DNA of 64,000 nucleotides from Nitrosospira sp. NpAV (lineage in GTDB: Bacteria; Pseudomonadota; Gammaproteobacteria; Burkholderiales; Nitrosomonadaceae). Every line of letters begins with the position of its first letter. The first letter of the stretch is position 1. Below are positions 1 to 9,018 of the stretch, in pieces. A program made the position numbers and the translations under genes. The DNA is taken from assembly GCF_000832065.1 (NCBI RefSeq), contig NZ_JXQM01000016.1, forward strand, positions 1 through 64,000, given 5' to 3'. The notes under the pieces were generated by a model. The model searched no databases and had not been told where the DNA came from. It saw only the letters and a program-made list of their open reading frames with translations.

Positions 1-348
1 CTCGTCTTGTGGCATCGGATAACCCTGGGCCACCGGATAACCCTGACCCGCTTCTACAGGTGCCTCATAGGGCAGGCTCACGTCCGGCCCTGCTGGCCGG
101 TTAACCGGGGGAATCGCCACGCTTGAAACTTTCGTAACCTCGGTAGAGGCATTCGATGCGGCGCGCTGCGCTTCCAATGATCGCTCATAGTAGGTGTAAG
201 AAACAGCCGATACGCCGGCTGCCATCAATGATAACCCGATCATTGCCGGAATGCGGTTAAGGCGGCGCACCCCCCTGCCCTTCGTCGGCGTCTCAAGGTA
301 ATCCGGCGAGCCGGGCATATCTTCAGCTACCTGGACAGGATTGCTCAC
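1..348 (-). CDS. trbI: TrbI/VirB10-like mating-pair protein, N-terminal part (runs off window)
   Basis: The reading frame begins at a GTG (348) that overlaps the trbH stop as GTGA and stays open for 116 codons to the window edge. A short cytoplasmic segment (residues 1-33) is followed by one hydrophobic segment (about 34-52, IPAMIGLSLMAAGVSAVSY) and then a Pro/Gly-rich periplasmic stretch with two GQGYP/AQGYP-like repeats. This is the usual N-terminal layout of TrbI/VirB10, the inner-membrane-anchored protein that spans the periplasm to join the ATPases to the outer-membrane ring of the type IV secretion channel. Its place after trbH supports the call. The conserved C-terminal beta-barrel domain lies outside the window. 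Confidence 0.85.
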   Translation of the reverse strand, partial: MSNPVQVAEDMPGSPDYLETPTKGRGVRRLNRIPAMIGLSLMAAGVSAVSYTYYERSLEAQRAASNASTEVTKVSSVAIPPVNRPAGPDVSLPYEAPVEAGQGYPVAQGYPMPQDE

Positions 349-806
349 TTTGCCGCCTCGCGTATCGTATAGCCGGTACGAAGGGACAGACGGCCATCGA
401 CTGTACGATCATAAAACCGGCTGGCTTCCTTGTCTTGATACCGCAAACGCACCAGAAGACCGCGATCCAGACGCGTTACCAGGTAACGAAGCTGTTCCCC
501 CTGCTGCCCGGTTTGCGGCATGCTTTCCACAATGCCGAAACCTTTACGAGCGAGCTGATCAAGCAACATTGCATGAAGCGGATTTTTCAGCGGCTCAAGC
601 TCAAGCGTGGTTTTGGCGGCGGGCAACTGGTTCATCAGGAATTGCGACATATCCATTGTCAGCTCGTCTGCATCCGATTTGCTGATATCGGGCGCCACAT
701 ATGACCCGTACCCTCTATTTCTTTCTGCTATGGCCTCCAGCTTTTCCTTCAGAGCCGCGCACCCGGAAATCGTGAACAGGCACATCATCAAGACGATTAT
801 TTTCAT
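345..806 (-). CDS. trbH: TrbH-like conjugal transfer lipoprotein
   Basis: 153 residues. The N-terminus MKIIVLMMCLFTISGCAAL is a lipoprotein signal with the lipobox ISGC, so the mature protein should be lipid-anchored at Cys16. The rest is soluble, mixed helix/strand, with no enzyme motif. The ATG overlaps the trbG stop as ATGA and the stop overlaps the trbI GTG, so translation is coupled on both sides. A lipoprotein between trbG and trbI is the position of trbH in RP4 and Ti plasmids, where it is thought to assist the outer-membrane part of the mating channel. TrbH proteins are poorly conserved, so the name rests on position, size and lipobox. Confidence 0.75.
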   Translation of the reverse strand: MKIIVLMMCLFTISGCAALKEKLEAIAERNRGYGSYVAPDISKSDADELTMDMSQFLMNQLPAAKTTLELEPLKNPLHAMLLDQLARKGFGIVESMPQTGQQGEQLRYLVTRLDRGLLVRLRYQDKEASRFYDRTVDGRLSLRTGYTIREAAK

Positions 807-1750
807 CGCGATTGACCTCCATCAAGATAATCAATTGTGACCTTTACCTGAGCATTCCCCACACCGGAAATCAAGGCTGCATTGCGCAGTACCTTGTCTA
901 CTACATACCTGTCACCGATAAGCCGATAATTCACAAGCTGGGGCGCAGGCCCGGACCAGAGGGATGCGCCCTTGCCAAGGGACACCAGCGCCGGCGCTTC
1001 ATCCGCAAAGTTCGCTGATGGAAACTGAATGTATGTTTTCGTGCCGTCGGTATACACCCGTTGTGGTTTCCACTTCGGATTGTCGCCGCCAAGGCGGAAA
1101 TTAAAATCGAGCGCGGCAGTATTTTCCCCGGTCGTCAACGTCGAAGCATTAACAACACGGCCCTGATTCGCCTTGTAATTCGCCCAGGTACGTTCCTGCT
1201 CATCCGGGTAGTCGAAGGCTATGGACGGCATCCACTCGATACGCGCACTTTTAAGCAGGATCGTGTAGCTGCGCCTGTCCGTTGTGATAATAAGATTCGT
1301 GGTCAGACCTGAATCGGTAGGCTTCACAATAACATTCGTGATCGCTGACGAACCGCTCCCGATCATTGAAGGCGTGATGCGCCAGCGCGCGGCATCGCCC
1401 GCATGCACATCGTTGACCACTTCCCCAGGCTGTAACTTGATTGCGCAAGTGTGCAAGGGAGTGCAGATCAGGGTCGGAAGCGTGGCCCCGTACAGGTACA
1501 TCACAGTGCCATCGGCAGACCGGCGTGGCTTGTCAGGGTTGTTCCTCCATTCCCTCACGATGGCAAGCGCCCTTTGTTCCTTGTCGTTAAGCTGGATCTG
1601 CGCCGGCGCCGCCTCGATTGCCGGCACCGCTAAAGCCGTTCTCTCAATCGGCGGCACCATATGCGGCACCATCTGCGCATCCACGGCAGGTACAACAAAT
1701 GCCAGCGGAATTATCCAATATGTCCTCATGATCGTTGTCCTCATTTTCAT
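803..1750 (-). CDS. trbG: TrbG/VirB9-like mating-pair protein
   Basis: About 315 residues from the ATG at 1750, which overlaps the trbF stop as ATGA; an in-frame upstream start lies inside trbF and is unlikely. A signal peptide (MRTYWIIPLAFVVPAVDAQ) is followed by a linker and the VirB9/CagX fold: strand-rich segments such as CAIKLQPGEVV, HAGDAARW, TNLIITTDRRSY and the C-terminal DGTKTYIQFPS...ALVSLG region. VirB9-type proteins form the outer-membrane core ring with TrbH/VirB7 and TrbI/VirB10. Gene order F-G-H-I matches Ti and RP4. Confidence 0.9.
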   Translation of the reverse strand: MKMRTTIMRTYWIIPLAFVVPAVDAQMVPHMVPPIERTALAVPAIEAAPAQIQLNDKEQRALAIVREWRNNPDKPRRSADGTVMYLYGATLPTLICTPLHTCAIKLQPGEVVNDVHAGDAARWRITPSMIGSGSSAITNVIVKPTDSGLTTNLIITTDRRSYTILLKSARIEWMPSIAFDYPDEQERTWANYKANQGRVVNASTLTTGENTAALDFNFRLGGDNPKWKPQRVYTDGTKTYIQFPSANFADEAPALVSLGKGASLWSGPAPQLVNYRLIGDRYVVDKVLRNAALISGVGNAQVKVTIDYLDGGQSR

Positions 1751-2409
1751 AGCTGCCGGATTGCCCACGAGAAGCTCTTCACGTAAACACCAAGGGGATT
1801 GACAAGAATCTGCCCATCATCGGCGGGTGGAACAATTACCACTGTGAAAGACCCCTGCCATACTTTTGATTCCAGGACACGGCCCGACAGCATTTTTGTG
1901 GTTTCAGTCCATTCCACCTTCCAGGTATTGCCATCAATCAATAGCACCGAATTGACAGCGACTTCCACCGTTTCTTTTTGTGATCGCAAGTACGGATTGT
2001 TTTCGCGATGGAACGTGGTCAGCGCCTGAAAGGCTGCGCTATCCGGGAGAATCATCGCGTACGCCACCTTGATCTGGTTCTCCTGTGCGCGACGGTCCCC
2101 ATACACCGTTCTCGCTCCAATAATCAGGTTGCGTAATGAAGCGCGAATTTGATTCGTGGTCGGCGTAGCCATCTCATCAGCGCGAGTCACCCGCACAATC
2201 TCCGAATGTTCGTTGAGTTCAACCGCGTATGGCACGACCTTGTGCTGAAGCGACACGGCCCCAAGCAGGGACACGGCAATAATAAGCCCCACCCCGCTTA
2301 TAAGCGCTGCCATGCGCCACTGGTGCGCCAACTTGATATAAGAGCCGTACCGTTCGTTCCATTCGAGCCGGCCATTCAAATAAGGGTTATCTGCTGCTGG
2401 TTTTTTCAT
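1747..2409 (-). CDS. trbF: TrbF/VirB8-like inner-membrane protein
   Basis: 220 residues: a short cytoplasmic N-terminus containing NPYLNGRLEWNERYGSYI, one transmembrane segment (about 34-56, ALISGVGLIIAVSLLGAVSL) and a periplasmic VirB8-type domain. The motif NPYLNxxxEWxERYG is typical of TrbF. VirB8 proteins nucleate assembly of the type IV secretion channel at the inner membrane. Only 5 bp separate it from the trbL stop, and it overlaps trbG by 4 bp. Confidence 0.92.
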   Translation of the reverse strand: MKKPAADNPYLNGRLEWNERYGSYIKLAHQWRMAALISGVGLIIAVSLLGAVSLQHKVVPYAVELNEHSEIVRVTRADEMATPTTNQIRASLRNLIIGARTVYGDRRAQENQIKVAYAMILPDSAAFQALTTFHRENNPYLRSQKETVEVAVNSVLLIDGNTWKVEWTETTKMLSGRVLESKVWQGSFTVVIVPPADDGQILVNPLGVYVKSFSWAIRQL

Positions 2410-2414
2410 GACAG

Positions 2415-3854
2415 TTATCCTCTGTTATTCAGCGCTTCCTGAAGGCTTGATAGGGTATCGATCACTGCCGGCGCCTCTGCAACCGGAGCAGGCACTGGCC
2501 GGATAATGTTGTTCGGGGTTTCGCCCAACGATTCAAACAGACTGCTATCACGCGGGGGCGGCGGTGGGCCAACGGATAATGACTCGGAACCTTCCATTCC
2601 GGGCACGGCCATTGAAGCTAATGTACCGACAGTGCGAACCGCGCCGGAAGTCGCCATATGCGCCACTGTTGCCGCACTCGCGCCTTTTGGGGTACTGCCT
2701 GATGCCGCTCCCGGAGTCGAACCGGGTGCGGCTGCTGGACCTGGAGCCGGGCCGGGACGAGTTCCGCCGCCTACTCTCGGCGATGGTCCGGCAGATGCAC
2801 TCCCGCCGCTGCCCATCATGGAATTCATTGATGAACCGCTTGGACTCCCCGAACCGGAACCGCTCGATTTGAGTAGATCAGAAACACTCTTGCCGGCGCC
2901 GCCAAGTAGACCGGATGAGCCAGCCGTTGAGGACATGGTTGCCATTGCAGCCGCAGCTCCTGCCATGCCGGCCGCTGCCATCCCGCCAAGAATCGCGCCG
3001 CCACTTGAAGAGGTTCCGCTGATCAGCGCCTGAATCAGATCGGGTATGGTTTTGGAAAGGTAAGCGCATATCAATGCCAGGCCCACCATTGTCCACATGC
3101 TTGTTTCGTCATGGTTGTAAGCCCGCTGCCAATCCCGCGTGGACTCCATGATCAGGCCGACAATCAGCGTCAGTACAAACAGCTTCGCCCCGACCGCCAA
3201 CGCATAGCGCATCATAGAAATGGCATACTCGCGCGTCCATTGCGAACCGCCGAACCCCATAAACAGCACGGAGGCATTGATCACGATGTACGACTCTATC
3301 AGCGTCAATCCCATGAATGCGGCGATGAACGCATAACACAACAGTACAATGATCGCGGCAATGGCTACCATCATGCCGGTCAAGGGATTCCACGTCTCGA
3401 TGTCACCTACCGTTCTTGCCAACTCTACAGCCATGCCAAACATATCTCCGGGGTGAAGCTGTACTCCGACCCCTGCAGCTTGCGCCCCTGCTTGCCTGAA
3501 ACTGTTCACGATGGCTTCGGCCCATTGAACCGAATAAATCAGAAGCGCGGCAAAGAAGCCGATTATCATGATGTAACGCACGAGCTCACCGAGTATTTCC
3601 CCAAGCTCGGCTTGCCGTAACACCAATGGGAAAAACGTCCACACCAACTGAATGGCAGCCAGTATCCAGAACAAGCTAACCGCATAATCGCGGAGGCGCC
3701 CGCTCCATTGGTAAGAATTGTTCCGTATCAGCTCAAGCAACCCTTTAAACGTACCGCTTGCATCTTGCAAATTGGCTTGCGCCATTGCAAGATCGCAACC
3801 TATCAACAAGGCTATTGCTAGCCCGGCCAAAGCGATTTGAACACCCCGCGTCAT
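2415..3854 (-). CDS. trbL: TrbL/VirB6-like polytopic channel protein
   Basis: 479 residues from the ATG at 3854, which lies one base after the trbK stop; a longer frame open to 3929 only reads through trbK. After a cleavable-looking signal (ALAGLAIALLIGCDLAMAQA) come at least five membrane segments, including an FWILAAIQLVWTFFPLVL stretch. A low-complexity tail from about residue 320 is rich in Gly, Ser, Pro and Ala (GGGTRPGPAPGPAAAPG and similar). TrbL/VirB6 forms the inner-membrane pore of the conjugation channel. The hydrophobic core and the variable low-complexity C-terminus are both usual for TrbL. Confidence 0.9.
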   Translation of the reverse strand: MTRGVQIALAGLAIALLIGCDLAMAQANLQDASGTFKGLLELIRNNSYQWSGRLRDYAVSLFWILAAIQLVWTFFPLVLRQAELGEILGELVRYIMIIGFFAALLIYSVQWAEAIVNSFRQAGAQAAGVGVQLHPGDMFGMAVELARTVGDIETWNPLTGMMVAIAAIIVLLCYAFIAAFMGLTLIESYIVINASVLFMGFGGSQWTREYAISMMRYALAVGAKLFVLTLIVGLIMESTRDWQRAYNHDETSMWTMVGLALICAYLSKTIPDLIQALISGTSSSGGAILGGMAAAGMAGAAAAMATMSSTAGSSGLLGGAGKSVSDLLKSSGSGSGSPSGSSMNSMMGSGGSASAGPSPRVGGGTRPGPAPGPAAAPGSTPGAASGSTPKGASAATVAHMATSGAVRTVGTLASMAVPGMEGSESLSVGPPPPPRDSSLFESLGETPNNIIRPVPAPVAEAPAVIDTLSSLQEALNNRG

Positions 3855-3855
3855 G

Positions 3856-4056
3856 CTAGAAACCGCCATCCGGGGTATTGCGGGGAGTGCTTCTTTGCAG
3901 GGTATGACCGCGAGCGGACTCACAATCACGCATTGATTGAGCCTCAGTTTGACTCACAGCCGACTCGTTCTCGCTTGTCAAAGGCGAAACAATCATGCCA
4001 GCACCAAAACCGCCACATACAAGACTGGCATATAACAACATCGATTTTACGTTCAT
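3856..4056 (-). CDS. Small TrbK-position protein (possible entry exclusion)
   Basis: 66 residues starting at the ATG that directly follows the trbJ TAA, and ending one base before trbL. The N-terminus MNVKSMLLYASLVCGGFGAGMIV is hydrophobic (signal or membrane anchor); the rest is polar. Size and place between trbJ and trbL match trbK, the entry-exclusion lipoprotein of RP4/Ti. The Cys at 14 sits in SLVC, a poor lipobox, so lipidation is uncertain. The last residues, NTPDGGF, nearly repeat the last residues of TrbJ, NSPDGGF. The function assignment rests on position only. Confidence 0.55.
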   Translation of the reverse strand: MNVKSMLLYASLVCGGFGAGMIVSPLTSENESAVSQTEAQSMRDCESARGHTLQRSTPRNTPDGGF

Positions 4057-4800
4057 TTAAAATCCCCCATCGGGTGAGTTGGTTGGTTTTGACGCACGAA
4101 ATGACGCCCTATTCGCATTATCCGCAGCTCGTTCCTCAATCTGCTGTGCCATGAAATTCGCCTGGAGCCGGTTCTGTTCGGCTATCAGCAAGCGCAAGTT
4201 CATGATCTGTTCCGCCTGGTTGGCGGCTATCTGGTTCGCGGCTTGAAGGGCTTGCATCTGGCCACCCGCCGTATTCGATTGCAGGACAAGCCGTTGAAGC
4301 ATGGCCTGTTCGCTTTCCATGCCATCGACTTGAGATCCGGTAGCCGTCAATGCGGTGCGAATGCTTTGCTGATTTCTATCCGACCATGCCCGGTATTTGT
4401 CGGAAAAGTAGGATGAGCCCCGCCCCATCGTGCCCAGGTATGACTGATAGTTCGGATACATGATGCCGAATTGCGAATCAACATTTTGGGCTCGCCACAT
4501 CAGGCTTTGGCCTTGCACATACACGTTTTGCAACGTGCGCAAAGTATCGCCCAATGGCTTAAACACCGGATCTCCCAAAGCCAACGTGTTTTGTAGCATC
4601 GTCTGATACTGATTAATCTGGTTCTGTATCATCGTCACGGCTTGCCCTGCCCGCGACACTTCGGCTGCGATGACTTGCCCCGTAAGTCCGGGATCAGTTA
4701 CCACGTCCCCGACACCCAAAAACGCCTTGGCCGGGTGCATCCAGGCAGCCAGCAAAAAGAAGAATGCTGCAATCCATGACTTATTTGACATATTTCGCAT
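4057..4800 (-). CDS. trbJ: TrbJ/VirB5-like pilus-associated protein
   Basis: About 247 residues from the ATG at 4800, chosen because AAGGGGG lies just upstream. A second ATG at 4791 is possible. The start lies inside the end of trbE. A signal peptide (SWIAAFFFLLAAWMHPAKA) is followed by a largely helical secreted protein containing VVTDPGLTGQVIAAE and an NQINQYQTMLQNTLALGDP segment typical of TrbJ, then a long Gln/Ala-rich helix. VirB5/TrbJ proteins are minor pilus-tip components that help mating-pair formation. The stop TAA is followed directly by the next start. Confidence 0.87.
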   Translation of the reverse strand: MRNMSNKSWIAAFFFLLAAWMHPAKAFLGVGDVVTDPGLTGQVIAAEVSRAGQAVTMIQNQINQYQTMLQNTLALGDPVFKPLGDTLRTLQNVYVQGQSLMWRAQNVDSQFGIMYPNYQSYLGTMGRGSSYFSDKYRAWSDRNQQSIRTALTATGSQVDGMESEQAMLQRLVLQSNTAGGQMQALQAANQIAANQAEQIMNLRLLIAEQNRLQANFMAQQIEERAADNANRASFRASKPTNSPDGGF

Positions 4801-7276
4801 ACTCGACCCCCTTTTTGACAAGCCAGTGAATAGGCCAATCCACTCCATTCTCTTCCTCATGCGCCTTCACTTCCCGCAGCGTATCCTTGTCGGACACCGC
4901 CACAAAGCTGAGTGCCAGCGGCCCCAATCCCAACTGAAACATGCGGCGGCCAAGCGGGGACTTGTAGTAATAATCCCGCTTGTACTGCCCATTGCTGAGC
5001 AACCGTATTTCATTGTCATTCAGTCCGAACATGCGATAGAGTTCCGCCGGTCCCGGATTCTCCTCGGTCCCTTGCAGATCGGCTTCCTTGTTCGGCAAGA
5101 GGATCTTGGTCGGGCATTGTTCCAGCAGCGTGTCGATCAACCCAGATCGGACGGCATCGGATAGGCTTTGTGTTGCGACGATCACGGCGCAATTCTTTTT
5201 GCGCAGCTCCTTCAGCCATTCCCGCATCTTCTCCCGGAAGACCTTGTGCCCCAGCATTACCCATGCTTCATCGAGCGACAAAATGGCCGGCTGGCCCGTA
5301 AGCGATTTCTCGAAACGCCGGAACAGGTAAAGCAGTACCGGTATCGCATTCTGCTCGCCGAGCATCATCAACTCATCGACCTCGAACACAACAAAACTGG
5401 ACAGATTCAGGGAATCCTCGCTCCCGTCGAGCAAATGGCCCATCCCACCTTCAAGCGTGTAATGCTTCAAGGCATCCCGAATCGCCGTGTCCTGCACCGT
5501 GGTAATAAAATGCGTCAGGGAGCGGAAGCCCCTGGGCGCATCCCTCAAGAGCGTAATGGCGCGATGTACCTCATTTTTTTGGTGAGGCGTAAGCGGTTCT
5601 CCCGCTTGCAGTTCGTAACAAGTGCCAATCCACTCTTCAGCCCACAACGCGTCGGACACCGCATCTATTTCCGCTAGCGGACACAATGCCAAGTCCTTGC
5701 CGTCATCGGACCCGATATCGTAGTGCTGTCCGCCTATGGCCTTGCAAAGCGCATACAGGGAGCGGCCCTTGTCGAACGCCGTCACCGTGGCGGGCAACGT
5801 AGTGCCGTCTGGCCGCGCACGGCTGCGATAGCGGCGGAATTGCGCAAGGATCACGGCTATCAGCGTGGATTTCCCCGCGCCCGTAGGTCCGAAAATCAAC
5901 GTATGCCCCACATCACCAACATGCAAATTGAACCGGAACGGGGTTGCTCCGGTTGTTACCGTGTGCATCAAAGGCGGGGAACCCGCAGGGTAAAACTCGC
6001 AAGGGTTTTCCCGCAGTCCCGGCCAAATCCCCGCCAACGGCAGAAGGTCGGCCAGGTTCAGCGTATGGATCAACGGGCGGCGAACGTTCGGGTAGGCGTG
6101 GCCTGGGAGTGTGCCTAGCCATGCCTCAAGCGTATTCACCGTTTCGATCCGCGCATTGAAGCCGCGGCCAATAATTACCTTGCGCACATACCGCGCCTGC
6201 TCTTCAAGCAGTTGCCGATCCTCACTCATGAGTACGACAACAGGTGTGTAGTACCCATACGACACCACACCAGATCGCGCGTCCGCCATCGCATGCTCGA
6301 CTTCCTGCGTCATTGCCAGCGCATCGGTATCTATTACGCCCCTGTTGGACTTGACCAATTGGGACCAGAGCCCGCGCACCTTTTGCTGCCAAACCCGATG
6401 GAATCCCTTCAATGCCGCAATGGCCTCGTGCTGTTCCAGGAATATAAAGCGCGACGACCAACGGTAAGCGACCGGCAAGCCTTCAAACAATGACAGAATT
6501 CCGGGAGACGACGACGAAGGGAAGCCATCGATTGCAACGCATGAAATGTATTGCTCGCCCAGTTTGGGCGTATCGCCGGGCCAAAGCCGCGGATAGCCCA
6601 GCCATGAGTCAAGATACATGGGACAGGAGGGAATCCGAAGCGCCATTGTCTCACCGGTAAGGGCGAAGTGCAGGTAGTTGACAAGCTCATCGCTCTCGTA
6701 AGAATCATCATCGGTTCCCGCCGTGATTGACCTCATACGGCGCATATGCAGCAGATCCCCTACCCCATCCTGAAAATCCGCCAACTTTTTCTTGAAGTCG
6801 GCAAGGATCTGGTCACCCGGAGCGATGTTCTTTCGGCCATCATCATCGTAGAGTATGTCCAGCAGCTTTGATTCCCGTTGAAGCGGCGGCAGGAATTGCA
6901 GCACAAACGCATACTCGGTTTCATAGTGCGTATCATCGCGCTTGAACAGTTCCCGCCTTTCCGCGTCGATCATCGCCGAAATGGGATCAGGAAAATGGGA
7001 CTCGGACGGCGCCGGATAACCGGGAGAAGGCAACCGTGCCGCATCTATCCACGCGGCCCAGCCAGAATCCAGTTGCGTAAGGTATCTGTTTACCTGTGCC
7101 GTCACATAGTTACGCTCGGCATCGGTAGCGCTGCCGGCGTCATCGCCTCTGAAGAAAAACCCTGCCAGCAGCGCCCCATCCTTGCCCAGCACAATGCCTT
7201 CATCAATCAGGGCGGCATAGTTGAGCAGATCGGGAAGGCCCGCGGCTTTCGACCGGAAAGGGGCAAGTGCTAACAT
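4781..7276 (-). CDS. trbE: TrbE/VirB4-family conjugation ATPase
   Basis: 831 residues, a normal full length for TrbE. The N-terminal CagE/TrbE/VirB4 domain (about 1-420) precedes the AAA-like motor. Walker A is GPTGAGKST at about 463-471, and Walker B is the ILSLDEAWVML segment near residue 660. The motifs VIVATQSLSDA and KILLPNKEAD further downstream are characteristic of VirB4 ATPases. The enzyme energises pilus biogenesis and substrate transfer at the inner membrane. The ATG follows the trbD stop with no gap, and the 3' end overlaps trbJ. Confidence 0.96.
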   Translation of the reverse strand: MLALAPFRSKAAGLPDLLNYAALIDEGIVLGKDGALLAGFFFRGDDAGSATDAERNYVTAQVNRYLTQLDSGWAAWIDAARLPSPGYPAPSESHFPDPISAMIDAERRELFKRDDTHYETEYAFVLQFLPPLQRESKLLDILYDDDGRKNIAPGDQILADFKKKLADFQDGVGDLLHMRRMRSITAGTDDDSYESDELVNYLHFALTGETMALRIPSCPMYLDSWLGYPRLWPGDTPKLGEQYISCVAIDGFPSSSSPGILSLFEGLPVAYRWSSRFIFLEQHEAIAALKGFHRVWQQKVRGLWSQLVKSNRGVIDTDALAMTQEVEHAMADARSGVVSYGYYTPVVVLMSEDRQLLEEQARYVRKVIIGRGFNARIETVNTLEAWLGTLPGHAYPNVRRPLIHTLNLADLLPLAGIWPGLRENPCEFYPAGSPPLMHTVTTGATPFRFNLHVGDVGHTLIFGPTGAGKSTLIAVILAQFRRYRSRARPDGTTLPATVTAFDKGRSLYALCKAIGGQHYDIGSDDGKDLALCPLAEIDAVSDALWAEEWIGTCYELQAGEPLTPHQKNEVHRAITLLRDAPRGFRSLTHFITTVQDTAIRDALKHYTLEGGMGHLLDGSEDSLNLSSFVVFEVDELMMLGEQNAIPVLLYLFRRFEKSLTGQPAILSLDEAWVMLGHKVFREKMREWLKELRKKNCAVIVATQSLSDAVRSGLIDTLLEQCPTKILLPNKEADLQGTEENPGPAELYRMFGLNDNEIRLLSNGQYKRDYYYKSPLGRRMFQLGLGPLALSFVAVSDKDTLREVKAHEEENGVDWPIHWLVKKGVEYAKYVK

Positions 7277-7582
7277 TTAGTAGACTCTCGGAGTTTTGGC
7301 AATTCGCCATGGCCTGGAAAACGGCGCGTAGTAGCCCCGGTACTTGACCTGCCTCAAGTAGACTTGCCACATGAGGGGATCGGACTTTGCCATTTTCCGC
7401 AGTCCATACACGGAAATCAGGCCGATTGCCAAACCAATCAGAAACGACACCGTATTCATGGACACAATCATCAACGTGATGGATACGCACAAGGCGGTGA
7501 GCATCAGCCGCCGATCCCCGCCCCATATCAAATGGGGGCGGTGCAACGCACGGTGGAACGGGGTATGGCGAAGGTTGCTCAT
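7277..7582 (-). CDS. trbD: TrbD/VirB3-like protein
   Basis: 101 residues. The short N-terminus with RALHRPHLIWGGDRRLM is the VirB3/TrbD signature, followed by paired membrane segments (about 27-60) and a cytoplasmic tail with YYAPFSRP. VirB3 proteins pair with VirB4 at the inner membrane, and here the gene abuts trbE exactly. It overlaps the end of trbC by 4 bp. Confidence 0.92.
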   Translation of the reverse strand: MSNLRHTPFHRALHRPHLIWGGDRRLMLTALCVSITLMIVSMNTVSFLIGLAIGLISVYGLRKMAKSDPLMWQVYLRQVKYRGYYAPFSRPWRIAKTPRVY

Positions 7583-7956
7583 AGTTTCAGCCCCGGCAGG
7601 CCCGCGTCAGGAACAACGGCGCCAGCGAACAAGGCTCCGGTCAGCATCGTGTTTGCAAATACGACTATGCAAATCACCAGTACCAGGTAGATCATGGAAC
7701 GAGCGAACTGGCTTATCTCGCCGCCCCATATCAAGGTTGCCCCGCTGGCTATGATGCCAAGCAGCGCGATGACAAACGCCACAGGCCCACTGACGGAACG
7801 CTGCAACTTGAGAAGCGGCCCTTCCCACGGCATGCCAGTACCGCCCATACCGCCAGCGGCATCGGATGCGAACGCCGCACCAGTTACCGCGAACAACGCA
7901 AAAATTGCAAGCACATATCCGGCTACTACCATTGTCGGCGGATTGTTTTTAAACAT
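7579..7956 (-). CDS. trbC: TrbC/VirB2-like prepilin
   Basis: 125 residues from the ATG at 7956, preceded by CAGGAGA at good spacing and lying 8 bp inside the end of trbB. An upstream in-frame start at 7995 would lie well inside trbB. A signal peptide ends near FASDAAGG, followed by two hydrophobic helices (VAFVIALLGIIASGATLIWGG and MIYLVLVICIVVFANTML), the standard architecture of the VirB2/TrbC pilin. RP4 TrbC is cyclised after processing; whether this one is cannot be judged here. The product should form the conjugative pilus. Confidence 0.92.
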   Translation of the reverse strand: MFKNNPPTMVVAGYVLAIFALFAVTGAAFASDAAGGMGGTGMPWEGPLLKLQRSVSGPVAFVIALLGIIASGATLIWGGEISQFARSMIYLVLVICIVVFANTMLTGALFAGAVVPDAGLPGLKL

Positions 7957-8914
7957 CGGTTTCTCCTGTTGATTGGGTTGCGTACCCTTTCCCATCGTGA
8001 CCCTTCACTTGTAAAACCTCTTTAATGCGTCTGCTTCCTGCATGCTTCTCAATTGAAACGATCAAATCTACCGCTTCCGCAATAAGCGATTGCATAGGCG
8101 CATGAGTCGCCTCCGCCACCAGTTGCTCCATGCGGATCAAACCCGCTGCCGCCGAATTGGCATGCAATGTCGCCACGCCCCCGGGATGGCCCGTATTCCA
8201 GGCTTTCAGCAGCGCATGTGCCGCGCCATCGCGTACCTCACCGACTAAAATACGATCCGGCCGCAATCTCATCGTCGCCTTTAACAAGCGCGTCATATCG
8301 GCTTGATCTACCGAACGCATCAGCACCGCGTTCTTTGCGGTGCATTGCAATTCCCGCGTATCTTCCAGAATCACCAGCCTGTCATCCGGGCAAACATTAA
8401 CAATGTAGTTAATGACTGCATTGGTCAGTGTTGTTTTGCCTGATCCTGTACCACCAACGATCAAGACGTTTTTGCGATTGCGCACCGCCGCTTCTATGGT
8501 TGCGCGCTGGGCGGCGGTCATGGTTCCTTCTGCAACATAGTTTTCCAGGGTAAAGACCATGATGGCTTTTTTCCGGATGGTGAAAGTTGGTCCCTCGACT
8601 ATCGGAGGGATAAGCGCCTCGAACCGCGATCCATCAAGCGGCAGCTCACATTCAAGAATCGGGTTCCGTGCGGTCAACTCTTCCTTCAGCGTGGCGGCAA
8701 TTGTATTCATCAGGGATTCAGCGGTTGACGTTGCCATATGCCCGGACAATTGCATCGGTTGGCCGAGCCGTTCTACCCACAATTCGCCGTTCGGATTCAG
8801 CATGATCTCGATTACGGCTGGATCTTCAAGTAACCCGCACAGCGCTGGGCCCAATTCCCGTGCTAGCTTTTCGTTTATCCTGCGCTGATACTCATTATGG
8901 GCTGTGTTACTCAT
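7949..8914 (-). CDS. trbB: TrbB/VirB11-family traffic ATPase
   Basis: 321 residues. Walker A is GGTGSGKT at 154-161, the Asp box VILEDTREL is at about 181-189, the Walker B region RILVGEVRDG at 221-230 and the His box GHPGGVATLHAN at about 242-252, all in the order of VirB11 hexameric ATPases. These bind the cytoplasmic face of the type IV secretion channel and switch between pilus assembly and DNA transfer. This is the first gene of the trb operon; upstream is a very AT-rich region likely to hold the promoter. Confidence 0.96.
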   Translation of the reverse strand: MSNTAHNEYQRRINEKLARELGPALCGLLEDPAVIEIMLNPNGELWVERLGQPMQLSGHMATSTAESLMNTIAATLKEELTARNPILECELPLDGSRFEALIPPIVEGPTFTIRKKAIMVFTLENYVAEGTMTAAQRATIEAAVRNRKNVLIVGGTGSGKTTLTNAVINYIVNVCPDDRLVILEDTRELQCTAKNAVLMRSVDQADMTRLLKATMRLRPDRILVGEVRDGAAHALLKAWNTGHPGGVATLHANSAAAGLIRMEQLVAEATHAPMQSLIAEAVDLIVSIEKHAGSRRIKEVLQVKGHDGKGYATQSTGETDV

Positions 8915-9018
8915 ACGATTTTGTGATTAAAGAATATATACTATAATGATATTATATACTATACCATATAATCTTTTTGAATAAAAACTGAATCTCATGT
9001 AGATCGGCGGCTATTTTT
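8915..9018 (-). promoter_or_regulatory. AT-rich leader of the trb operon
   Basis: The 104 bp between trbB and the upstream Xre gene consist mainly of TATA-type sequence (8935-8972) with several overlapping TATAAT-like hexamers on the minus strand. No convincing -35 partner can be fixed by eye. It is the likely trb promoter region because all eleven trb genes run without gaps from here. Confidence 0.45.

Noticed and set aside
2506-3033. 175-residue plus-strand frame, Pro/Ala-rich
   Set aside because: Complement of the Gly/Ser/Pro-rich tail of TrbL; composition artefact.
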